Shown here one piece after another: positions 43,908-51,945 of a DNA stretch of 64,000 bases (its first letter is position 1; the number at the start of each line of letters is the position of its first letter). The DNA is taken from contig JAITFZ010000021.1 of NCBI GenBank assembly GCA_031280965.1, positions 1-64,000 on the forward strand, in the 5' to 3' direction. The DNA is from Oscillospiraceae bacterium. GTDB taxonomy: Bacteria > Bacillota > Clostridia > Oscillospirales > Ruminococcaceae. Below the pieces are notes generated by a model. That model was not told where the DNA came from. It worked only from the letters and a program-made list of their open reading frames with translations, and did no database searches. A program made the position numbers and the translations under genes.

Positions 43908-45107
43908 ATGAAAATTGCACTCTTTACTGAAACCTATCTCCCTGTAATAAACGGCGTGGTTACGCATGTCAAGACGCTCAAAGAAGGACTTGAAGAACTT
44001 GGGCATAAGGTCTTGATTGTCACAGCCGATTCAACCGTCAAAAAACACGAAATTGACGGTGATGTAATGTACTGCCCGGCTGTCCGAATCCGCAAGATTT
44101 ATAATTACGACGTAGCCTCACCCCTAAGCGCAAAGCGGCTAAAGCACATCAGAGACTTCAACCCTGATATAATCCATATTCACAATGAATTCGGCATAGG
44201 TATGTCGGGTATACTCATCGCTAAAATATTAAAGATTCCGTTGGTTTATACCTTGCATACAATGTACGATGATTACGTTTATTATGTCGCGAACAAACAT
44301 TCCGCAAAATTCGTCACGAGCTTAACGCATAATTACGCACGGGCTTTGGCGAGTGCATCGGCGGCTATTACGGGCCCGTCGAAAAAAGTCGAAGATTTTT
44401 TCAGGAAGTGCGGCGTAAAAAAGCATATCAACGTAATCCCCAACCCTGTCGAAGCAGACATTTTTGACCCCGCTCTTGTTGACCGGAATTATGCAAAGGA
44501 ACTTCGCAGGCAGTTTGGATTTACTGATGAAGATACAGTCTTTTGTTTCTGCGGGCGGCTCGGAAAAGAGAAAAACATTTCGTGGCTTCTTAATGAATGG
44601 GCGCACCATGTTAAACCCGATGACAGGCTGAAACTGCTTATTATCGGGGACGGACCTTTTTACAATAAGCACGAGAGCGAAATCAGGGAATACGGTATTT
44701 CGGATTTGGCAGTTCTCGCAGGCAAGATTGAGCATGATTCTTTACCGCCTTATTATGCCGCCTGTGACGCTTATATAACCGCCTCTTTAAGCGACACCAA
44801 CTCTATTTCAATGCTTGAGGGTATGGCGATGAAGCTTCCGGTACTGCATATACGCGATGAACTGAACGCCGGGCAGGTTGTGGACGGTGTAAACGGTTAT
44901 AACTACAACAACGGAACCGAAATGTACGAACTGCTTAAAAAGCTTCGGGACATGCCCGCAGAAAAACTCGCCGAATTCGGTGAATCGGCGCGTAACTCCA
45001 TTATTCACGCTAATTCCGCTAATATGGCGCGGGATATTCTCAATATTTATGAATCGGTCATCAGGGTTTACGCTTTTAAAAGGCGTAAACGCCGCCGGTT
45101 ATTATAA
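43908..45107 (+). CDS. Glycosyltransferase family 4
   Basis: 399 residues from ATG 43908 (GGTGG upstream). The N-terminus MKIALFTETYLPVINGVVTHVK and PDIIHIHNEFGIGMSG are typical of GT4 enzymes acting on membrane lipids (1,2-diacylglycerol glucosyltransferases and PimB-like). The donor site is FCGRLGKEKN and the E-x7-E region SDTNSISMLEGMAMKLPVLH. The first Glu of the usual E-x7-E is replaced (SDTNSISMLE). The basic C-terminus RRKRRRLL suggests membrane association. The cardiolipin synthase gene follows after eight bases, supporting a role in glycolipids. Confidence 0.85.
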   Translation: MKIALFTETYLPVINGVVTHVKTLKEGLEELGHKVLIVTADSTVKKHEIDGDVMYCPAVRIRKIYNYDVASPLSAKRLKHIRDFNPDIIHIHNEFGIGMSGILIAKILKIPLVYTLHTMYDDYVYYVANKHSAKFVTSLTHNYARALASASAAITGPSKKVEDFFRKCGVKKHINVIPNPVEADIFDPALVDRNYAKELRRQFGFTDEDTVFCFCGRLGKEKNISWLLNEWAHHVKPDDRLKLLIIGDGPFYNKHESEIREYGISDLAVLAGKIEHDSLPPYYAACDAYITASLSDTNSISMLEGMAMKLPVLHIRDELNAGQVVDGVNGYNYNNGTEMYELLKKLRDMPAEKLAEFGESARNSIIHANSANMARDILNIYESVIRVYAFKRRKRRRLL

Positions 45108-45115
45108 TAAAAATT

Positions 45116-46642
45116 ATGAACAAAGTATTAAAACTACTGACAAGCAGAGCTTTTATCGTCAGTGCGCTGATGTTTATTGAAATCGTGCTAATCGCTTCCG
45201 TATTGATTTTTTTAGCTCATCTTTTCCTGCCGATTTTCTTTCTTTTTCTGCTGTCGAACATCATCATAGTCATAGGTATAATCAACCGAAACTATAATCC
45301 TATGTTTAAAATCGCGTGGCTTATTCCGGTGCTTGCGATTCCTGTTTGCGGCGCGTTGTTTTATATTATGTTCGGGCGAACCCGCCTTAACAGAAAAAAC
45401 ACCAAACGGCTCACCTTGGCATATAACAGCGCAGGCGGATTCCTTTCGGCGGACAACGAGCTTTTAACGCGCCTGGGTGCGAGAACCCCGCATATAGCAA
45501 GGGAGGCATTATATATTATGCAAAGCTCCCGCACAGATATATTTGAGTTTACCGAAACCGAGTACTTGTCCCCGGGGATTGCGTTCTTTGAAAAATTGGT
45601 TTCCGAACTTAAAAAGGCGAAAAACTTCATCTTCATTGAATATTTCATTATAAACGAAGGTGAAATGTGGGAAACAATCAAGCACATTCTCTCTGAAAAG
45701 CAGAACTGCGGCGTTGAAATCCGCGTCATGTACGATGATATGGGTTCTGCCATAAGCGGCGTTCCCCCGGCTTTTCAGCAGGATTTACGCAAACTCGGCT
45801 TTAATGTCGCAGTATTTAATCCGTACAAGCCGTCGCTCGACAAGTTTCTCAACTACCGCGACCACCGAAAAGTCTGTATAATCGACGGTAAAGTAGCTTT
45901 TACGGGGGGAATTAACATCGCGGACGAGTATATCGGTATTAACGACCGCTTCGGGCATTGGCAGGACAGCGGAATCATGCTTCGCGGCGATGCGGTAAAC
46001 CGGATTACTGTCATGTATTTGCAAATGTGGACGTTCACAACGAACCAACCGCCGGAATACGAAGATTACATGGTCGATTTCCGCGCAAATCACGACGGAT
46101 ACGTTATACCTTTTTCGGACGAACCGCTGATTCAGGACCTCATATGCGAGAGCGCGTACATCAACATAATCGCAAACGCAACCAAGTACGTTTATATCTG
46201 TGCGCCTTATCTAATCATAGACCAAAACGTGTCCTCCGCGCTTATTCGTGCGGCGAAAAGCGGAATCGACATAAAAATCATAACCCCCGGCACCCCCGAT
46301 AAAAAATTAGTCTACTATATGACGCAGTCGAATTACAGGGATTTAATTGCAGCGGGCGTTAATGTCTACGAGTTTACACCCGGCTTTATCCATAATAAAA
46401 CCATAGTTTCCGATGATGAAAAGGCAATCGTCGGTACTGCCAACTTTGATTACCGCAGTTTTTATATGCACTTCGAGAACGGCGTGTGGCTTTACGGCTC
46501 GAAAGCTGTTATGCAGGCGAAAAGCTCTTTCGAGAATGCGCTCGCGCTCTCCCGTAAGGTTACAAGAGAGCAAATCGAGGAAACGCCGTTCGGGAGAAGA
46601 CTGATGTGTTCGCTGTTAAAGGTGTTTGCGCCGTTGTTGTAG
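45116..46642 (+). CDS. cls: Cardiolipin synthase
   Basis: 508 residues. Two or three N-terminal membrane helices are followed by two phospholipase D domains with HKD motifs: YRDHRKVCIIDGKVAFTGGIN (about residue 245) and FIHNKTIVSDDEKAIVGTANFD (about residue 425). It joins two phosphatidylglycerols to form cardiolipin at the membrane. It is in an operon with the glycosyltransferase gene. Confidence 0.93.
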   Translation: MNKVLKLLTSRAFIVSALMFIEIVLIASVLIFLAHLFLPIFFLFLLSNIIIVIGIINRNYNPMFKIAWLIPVLAIPVCGALFYIMFGRTRLNRKNTKRLTLAYNSAGGFLSADNELLTRLGARTPHIAREALYIMQSSRTDIFEFTETEYLSPGIAFFEKLVSELKKAKNFIFIEYFIINEGEMWETIKHILSEKQNCGVEIRVMYDDMGSAISGVPPAFQQDLRKLGFNVAVFNPYKPSLDKFLNYRDHRKVCIIDGKVAFTGGINIADEYIGINDRFGHWQDSGIMLRGDAVNRITVMYLQMWTFTTNQPPEYEDYMVDFRANHDGYVIPFSDEPLIQDLICESAYINIIANATKYVYICAPYLIIDQNVSSALIRAAKSGIDIKIITPGTPDKKLVYYMTQSNYRDLIAAGVNVYEFTPGFIHNKTIVSDDEKAIVGTANFDYRSFYMHFENGVWLYGSKAVMQAKSSFENALALSRKVTREQIEETPFGRRLMCSLLKVFAPLL

Positions 46643-46733
46643 GTTGCGCTCAATATGAAAGGCGAAAGAAAGCCCCCGCAGTAGTATAAACATTATACGT
46701 AATAGGTAATTGCGAAATAAAAAGGAGTACGAC

Positions 46734-47174
46734 ATGACAAAGCGCGAAGCCGCAAAACCTGACCTCCCCGCTCTGCTTGAGCTTTACAAGCACCTGAATG
46801 CAGACCCGATTCCCGATAACAACGAGCGAATCACCGCAATTTGGGAGGAGATTTTAGCCGATAAAAATCATCGAATACTTTTAATTGAGGTCGAGGGAAA
46901 AGCAATCGCCACCTGTGTGCTTATAATTGTACCGAATTTAACGCGGGGAGCGCGCCCCTACGCTATAATTGAAAACGTTGTCACCCGCCCCGAAGCCCGA
47001 AGGAAAGGCTACGGCAAAGCGGTTTTGGATTACGCGAAAGAAATTGCCGCCGCCCATAACTGCTATAAAATCATGCTTATGACGGGCAGAAAAGACGAAG
47101 CCACCCTGCGCTTCTACGAAAACGCAGGTTATAACAGAACCGATAAGACGGCGTTCATTCAGTGGCTGTTATGA
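46734..47174 (+). CDS. GNAT-family N-acetyltransferase
   Basis: 146 residues from ATG 46734 with AAAGGAG. The acetyl-CoA motif is VTRPEARRKGYGKAVLDYA, and the closing motif is MTGRKDEATLRFYENAGYNRTDKTAFIQ. The substrate cannot be inferred. Its stop overlaps the next gene (ATGA). Confidence 0.9.
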   Translation: MTKREAAKPDLPALLELYKHLNADPIPDNNERITAIWEEILADKNHRILLIEVEGKAIATCVLIIVPNLTRGARPYAIIENVVTRPEARRKGYGKAVLDYAKEIAAAHNCYKIMLMTGRKDEATLRFYENAGYNRTDKTAFIQWLL

Positions 47175-47908
47175 AATACAGAGCAGAAATAACCGCACGG
47201 GAACAGCTCTCGGAAGCTTTGGCAATTGATGTGTTCGAGCGTGTTTATGTGCCGATGGAGTTTTTAAACGCGAATACTTTCAATAAACGCGAAAAATACC
47301 GAATAATCGCCGTTCCGCCTGTATTTCTCGGCGGGAATGAGCCCGTCATTGCCCGGGAACTGCGAAATTTAAAACAAGCAGGTTTTGAAAGCGCGCTCGC
47401 GCATACCCTCGGGCATATCAAGTTAATCAAAAACGCGGGACTTACGCCGCATGGCGGCTTTCGCCTGAACATAACGAACAGCCTTTCCCTGAAGCAGTAC
47501 GAAGATTCAGGGCTGACGGACGCGACTTTCTCGGTTGAGATGCCGTTAAAGCGTATGAATAAAATTAAACGCAATATTTACACGGGAATGATGGCGTTCG
47601 GGAAACTGCCTTTAATGCTTCTGCGCCGCTGTCCGGTCAGGGACGGCAAGCCTTGCGGAGACTCCGGCTGTAACGCGCTCACAGACAGGCTCGGAAACAA
47701 GCTCATTACTTTGTGCCGTTATGGCGAGGTTGAAATTCTAAACCCCGCTCCTCTTGTTCTCGGCGATAAAATTAATGATATAACCGCAGATTTCTGCACT
47801 CTTCGCTTTACGAACGAAAAAATCGCAGAAGTCTTACGTTTGTACGGGCAGGGCTTGCCTTACGAAGGCAAATTCACACGGGGATTATATTACAAGGGAG
47901 TAAGGTAG
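47171..47908 (+). CDS. U32-peptidase-like short protein
   Basis: 245 residues from ATG 47171, overlapping the GNAT stop. The sequence LPLMLLRRCPVRDGKPCGDSGCNALTDRLGNKLITLCRYGEVEILN matches the Cys-containing region of U32 proteins (C-P...C...C-x-LTDR-x-G), which carry iron-sulfur or metal sites in RNA-hydroxylating members. It has a front part like the second half of a TIM barrel (ELRNLKQAGFESALAHTLGHIKLIKNAGLTPHGGFRLNITNS). It is much shorter than the usual 400-800 residues, so it is a reduced or partial homologue. Confidence 0.6.
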   Translation: MKYRAEITAREQLSEALAIDVFERVYVPMEFLNANTFNKREKYRIIAVPPVFLGGNEPVIARELRNLKQAGFESALAHTLGHIKLIKNAGLTPHGGFRLNITNSLSLKQYEDSGLTDATFSVEMPLKRMNKIKRNIYTGMMAFGKLPLMLLRRCPVRDGKPCGDSGCNALTDRLGNKLITLCRYGEVEILNPAPLVLGDKINDITADFCTLRFTNEKIAEVLRLYGQGLPYEGKFTRGLYYKGVR

Positions 47909-47954
47909 GGCGGGGAATATGAGAAAAGCAATAATTCACAAAAAGGAGAGCAAT

Positions 47955-48389
47955 ATGTTCGTAAAAATCAAAAAACTGAACAACGGCGCGCAGGCGCCTT
48001 TCCGCGCAACTTCCGGGAGTGCGGGAGCGGATTTGTGTGCGTGTTTAGAAGCGGATATTATCATAGAACATGGTGAGCGCCGCCTAATCCCCACGGGAAT
48101 CGCGGCAGAAATTCCTGCAGGATACGGCGGATTTATGTTTGCACGAAGTTCTTTGGGTAAGCGCGGAGTTTCGCTTGCAAACGGAGTTGGTGTAATAGAC
48201 TCGGATTACCGCGGAGAAATGCAGATGTTGCTTATTAATCATAGCGGCGAGCCTTATATCGTCAAGAACGGCGACAGAATTGCTCAGCTTGTGATTATGC
48301 CGGTATGCAATGCCGAATTTATCACAGACGGCGAGCTTTCACAAACCGAAAGAGGAGAGGGCGGATTTGGCTCTACAGGAAAAAAATAA
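47955..48389 (+). CDS. dut: dUTP diphosphatase
   Basis: 144 residues from ATG 47955 (AAAAGGAGAG upstream). All five trimeric dUTPase motifs are present: SGSAGADLCA, RSSLGKRGVSLANGVGVID, DYRGEM, NGDRIAQLVI and the C-terminal arm RGEGGFGSTG. It hydrolyses dUTP to dUMP + PPi, keeping uracil out of DNA and feeding dTMP synthesis. Confidence 0.97.
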   Translation: MFVKIKKLNNGAQAPFRATSGSAGADLCACLEADIIIEHGERRLIPTGIAAEIPAGYGGFMFARSSLGKRGVSLANGVGVIDSDYRGEMQMLLINHSGEPYIVKNGDRIAQLVIMPVCNAEFITDGELSQTERGEGGFGSTGKK

Positions 48390-48408
48390 AAAAATTAGCA
48401 AATTATTG

Positions 48409-48437
48409 TTGTAACATTGTAAAGTTCGTGTTATAAT
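48409..48437 (+). promoter_or_regulatory. Promoter of the mre cluster
   Basis: TTGTAA (48409-48414), 17 bases, TATAAT (48432-48437) with TG extension. Confidence 0.7.
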
Positions 48438-48470
48438 ATATAGGCAATCATAAAAAAGCGAGGAAGAAAA

Positions 48471-49490
48471 ATGTTTTCAAAAGACATCGGAATTGACTTA
48501 GGGACGGCTAACACATTAGTTTACATGAGAGGTAAGGGCGTAATTATCCGTGAGCCGAGCGTGGTGGCGGTAGACGTAAAGCACGACCGTGTGCGTTATG
48601 TCGGTCAGGAGGCTAAGGACGTCATAGGCAGAACCCCGGGTTCTATTATCGCGGTCAGACCGCTCAAGGACGGCGTAATCGCCGACTTCGACATGACGAC
48701 GAGTATGCTTCAGGCTTTTATTAAGAAAGCCATGCGGGGACGCTCGTTTGCACGCCCCCGCGTCATCATCTGCATACCTTCCGGCGTTACGGCGGTGGAA
48801 CGCCGGGCGGTTAAGGAAGCTACGCAGAACGCAGGCGCAAAGCGCGTTTCTATAATAGAGGAGCCTATGGCGGCGGCAATAGGCGCGGGGCTTCCTGTTG
48901 CCGAGCCGACCGGCAGTATGATAGTAGATATAGGCGGCGGCACCACCGAGGTTGCCGTTATATCGCTCGGCGGCATTGTCACCTCAAAGTCAGTCAGGGT
49001 CGCGGGCGACGAGTTCGATTCGGCAATTATCAACTATATCAAGAAAAAGTACAATCTCCTGATTGGTGAGCGCACGGCGGAAAATCTCAAAATAGGCATA
49101 GGCTCCGCATTCCCTCTTTCCGATAACGAGCCCGTAATGGATATAAAAGGTCGCAACCTCCTGAACGGCTTACCCGAAAACATCACGGTTACAAGCGAAG
49201 AAATCCGCGAAGCGCTTCACGAACCGCTTAGTCATGTTGTTGAAGCGGTCAAGGTTACGCTTGAAAAAACCCCGCCGGAGCTTTCGTCGGACATTATTGA
49301 TATGGGAATCATGCTTGCGGGCGGCGGCGCAAACTTAAAAGGTTTAGACCTGCTGATTCACGCCGAAACGGGTATGCCCGTGAAAATAGCCGAGCGGCCT
49401 ATTGACTGCGTAGCCGAGGGTACGGGAAAGGTACTCGAAAATATAGATAAATTAATCGATGTGCTTAACGAGGAAGATTCGAGGTATTAG
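48471..49490 (+). CDS. mreB: Rod-shape protein MreB
   Basis: 339 residues, the bacterial actin. Phosphate-1 loop [14 protein letters not shown], phosphate-2 [17 protein letters not shown], adenosine region [13 protein letters not shown]. It forms membrane-bound filaments that guide the elongation machinery, together with MreC, MreD and PBP2 encoded just downstream. GAGG ribosome site. Confidence 0.96.
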   Translation: MFSKDIGIDLGTANTLVYMRGKGVIIREPSVVAVDVKHDRVRYVGQEAKDVIGRTPGSIIAVRPLKDGVIADFDMTTSMLQAFIKKAMRGRSFARPRVIICIPSGVTAVERRAVKEATQNAGAKRVSIIEEPMAAAIGAGLPVAEPTGSMIVDIGGGTTEVAVISLGGIVTSKSVRVAGDEFDSAIINYIKKKYNLLIGERTAENLKIGIGSAFPLSDNEPVMDIKGRNLLNGLPENITVTSEEIREALHEPLSHVVEAVKVTLEKTPPELSSDIIDMGIMLAGGGANLKGLDLLIHAETGMPVKIAERPIDCVAEGTGKVLENIDKLIDVLNEEDSRY

Positions 49491-49511
49491 ACGACGAGTT
49501 TTTATAGCTTA

Positions 49512-50342
49512 ATGAAAAAATTAAAGTTCAGGAAAAAATATTTTTTCTTAGCCGGAGGAGGTATCTTAGCCGGCGTGTTTTTGTTGATTGTTAAGGGTCA
49601 AAGCCTTACCGTTACAAGCTATACGATTGAAACCGAAAAGCTTGAAAATCCCGTCAGAATCGCACATATAACTGATTTACACAGCAACTTCTACGGCAAA
49701 AACCAAAAAAAATTAATTTTAAGGATAGATGAGCAAAATCCAGATATTATTGTAATGACAGGCGATATAGCCGACGACAGGGTAAAACATGACGGAACCA
49801 TAAAACTGCTTGAGGGTATTGCGGACAGGTATCCGTGTTTTTATGTAAGCGGAAACCATGAAATGCGAAGCGGTGAATTCGACTCAATAAAAGAAATCTT
49901 TTTAGAATATGGCGTAGTTGTTTTAGAGGGTGAAAACACAGTCACCGAAATCAACGGGCAGTTTATTAATATCTGCGGTATTGACGACCCCGGAATAGGT
50001 AAGAAAAAACTTGAAAAGCAGATTGAAAGCGCATTTGCGGATATAGACGAAAGTTTATATACCATATTGTTGTTTCACAGACCCGAACATTTCCCGAAAA
50101 TGGCTGAAAACCATTTCGACCTTATGCTGACAGGTCACGCGCACGGAGGGCAATGGCGTATACCGTACATATTAGAAGGCGTTTATTCGCCAAACCAAGG
50201 TTTATTCCCGAAATACACAAACGGCATATACACGCTAAATGACAGGACGATGTTAGTCAGCAGAGGATTGGGACGAATGTCGCCGCCTGTCAGGTTTTTT
50301 AACCCGCCGGAACTTGTAATCATTGATATTTTACCCAAATAA
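49512..50342 (+). CDS. Membrane-anchored metallophosphoesterase
   Basis: 276 residues. An N-terminal membrane segment (FFLAGGGILAGVFLLIV) is followed by a calcineurin-type fold with ITDLHSN, VMTGDIADD, VSGNHEM, LFHRPEHF and LTGHAHGGQW, all five metal-binding blocks intact (YkuE/COG1408 type). It sits between mreB and mreC, where no phosphoesterase is usual. The substrate is unknown; a phospholipid or cell-wall precursor is conceivable from the context. Confidence 0.87.
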   Translation: MKKLKFRKKYFFLAGGGILAGVFLLIVKGQSLTVTSYTIETEKLENPVRIAHITDLHSNFYGKNQKKLILRIDEQNPDIIVMTGDIADDRVKHDGTIKLLEGIADRYPCFYVSGNHEMRSGEFDSIKEIFLEYGVVVLEGENTVTEINGQFINICGIDDPGIGKKKLEKQIESAFADIDESLYTILLFHRPEHFPKMAENHFDLMLTGHAHGGQWRIPYILEGVYSPNQGLFPKYTNGIYTLNDRTMLVSRGLGRMSPPVRFFNPPELVIIDILPK

Positions 50343-50364
50343 ACACCGAAGGGAGCTGCGGAAA

Positions 50365-51213
50365 CTGAAAGATTTCATCAAAAGCGTCAGATTTAAAATA
50401 CTGCTTTGCGTTTTTGCACTGCTTTTCGGACTTATGCTTCACGCGGCGATGAGCGCAGGTATCGCCAACCTTCCCGAAACCGCGCTCAGAACAATAACCC
50501 GTCCTTTTTCGTTCGCGGCGACTTCAATTTCAAACTGGGTCGGCGGTACTCTTGATAAAATTATAAACGCCAATCAATACAAAGCCGAAAATGATGAACT
50601 CCGCCGCCGGCTTTCTGAAATGTACGCACAATTAATGGATAAAGAAGCTATTATAGATGAAAACGCACATCTTCATGAAATGCTCGGAATTATCGCCGAG
50701 CGCGAGGACTTGACGCTTTCTCTGCCGGCGGCGGTGATTGCGCGCGAGGCTATGAGCGTTTCGGGCAATTTTACTATTAACAGAGGCTCGAACCACGGCA
50801 TAAAAACTAATGACCCCGTAATTACAAGCGTGGGGCTTATCGGTATAATTTCAGAAACCGCACCTACTTATTCAAGGGTAAGGACTGTTCTTTCAACCGA
50901 AATTAACATAGGCGTAAAAACTACGCCCGGCGGTATTGTGGGAATCATTGAAAATGATTTTTTATATTCCGCGGACAGAAAGTGCCTGATGAGGTATATT
51001 CAAACGGACAGCGGCATGAAAATCGGCGATATTGTGGTTACTTCGGGCGGGAGCATGTATCCGCCCGGACTTATCGTGGGCACTGTAACCGAAATCTTTC
51101 CCGATATAAGCGGGCTTTCCCTCCACGCTGTAATCGAGCCGACTGAAGATGTGCTGAGAGTCGCCGATGTATTCGTAATCACCTCGTTCGAGGGTCAGGG
51201 GGTGACACCATGA
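50365..51213 (+). CDS. mreC: Cell-shape protein MreC
   Basis: Membrane helix FKILLCVFALLFGLMLHAAM, coiled coil (QYKAENDELRRRLSEMYAQLMDKE) and two beta domains (VIAREAMSVSGNFTINRGSNHGIKTNDPVITSVGLIGII). No ATG is available. CTG at 50365 has GAAGGGAG nine bases upstream and is the best start. TTG at 50323 is in frame but lacks a ribosome site and lies inside the previous gene. It scaffolds MreB to PBP2. Confidence 0.9.
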   Translation: MKDFIKSVRFKILLCVFALLFGLMLHAAMSAGIANLPETALRTITRPFSFAATSISNWVGGTLDKIINANQYKAENDELRRRLSEMYAQLMDKEAIIDENAHLHEMLGIIAEREDLTLSLPAAVIAREAMSVSGNFTINRGSNHGIKTNDPVITSVGLIGIISETAPTYSRVRTVLSTEINIGVKTTPGGIVGIIENDFLYSADRKCLMRYIQTDSGMKIGDIVVTSGGSMYPPGLIVGTVTEIFPDISGLSLHAVIEPTEDVLRVADVFVITSFEGQGVTP

Positions 51214-51788
51214 TGCTTCCCGGTTTTGGCTTCGGGCGAAAGCGCAGGGCGGATAAGAAAGGCGTTTTGCGCTGGCTGTGCTACTTTTTTATTCTGTTGT
51301 TTTTTTATATGCTTATGAGCGGCGGCTTCTTTCCGCGATGGCAACCGATTTTTATTATTCCGTTTGCTATTGCCGTGAGCATGTTCGAGCGGGAATTCGG
51401 CAGCGCTCTTTTCGGCGCGTTTTGCGGGCTGATGATTGATACAGCGTGTGGGAATCTTTTCGGCATGTCGAGCGTGTGGCTTATGCCGTGCGCTTTAGCG
51501 GCTTCCCTGCTTATAATGCACCTCATACGTCTTAACTTCATCAATCATTTATGGATGGTGACCGGAACCTGCCTTATAATGGCGTTCATGGAATATTTTT
51601 TCAACCATCTTATATGGGATAAGCCCAACTCCGATATAATTTTATTAATGTATATTATACCATCGTACTTATCGGCGATTTTATTTTCACCCGCTGTATA
51701 TTTTTTAGTAAGGGTGGTGTCGGTGAAATTCAGGGATAAGGAAAACGGACAGCTCCCGGAAATAGGGGATTCGGATAACGACGACTAA
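51210..51788 (+). CDS. mreD: Rod-shape protein MreD
   Basis: 192 residues, starting MMLPGFGFGRKRRADKKG, with five to six membrane helices (LCYFFILLFFYMLMSGGFF, LFGAFCGLMIDTACGNLFGM and others). The start overlaps the mreC stop by ATGA. It is an integral membrane partner of MreC. The C-terminal tail is acidic (LPEIGDSDNDD). Confidence 0.88.
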   Translation: MMLPGFGFGRKRRADKKGVLRWLCYFFILLFFYMLMSGGFFPRWQPIFIIPFAIAVSMFEREFGSALFGAFCGLMIDTACGNLFGMSSVWLMPCALAASLLIMHLIRLNFINHLWMVTGTCLIMAFMEYFFNHLIWDKPNSDIILLMYIIPSYLSAILFSPAVYFLVRVVSVKFRDKENGQLPEIGDSDNDD

Positions 51789-51869
51789 TCCGTCCTGTTT
51801 TTTGTAATGAGAAAGCTGTTATTGCGTAAAGCAAGAATTCATGCACAGTTAAACGAAGAAGAGAACAAA

Positions 51870-51945
51870 GTTTGAAACGAAATGCAATTGAAACGGGGGA
51901 AATGTCGTTTTCGCTTCGTTGGTGAAGAAAGGACTTTATAAAAAT
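51870..51945 (+). repeat. Start-codon-proximal dispersed repeat, copy D
   Basis: GTTTGAAACGAAATGCAAT through TTTTCGCTTCGTTGGTGAAG and AAAGGACTTTATAAAAAT to the PBP2 ATG. Compared with copy C it lacks 21-23 bases between two CGTT direct repeats, which removes half of the palindrome. Confidence 0.85.
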
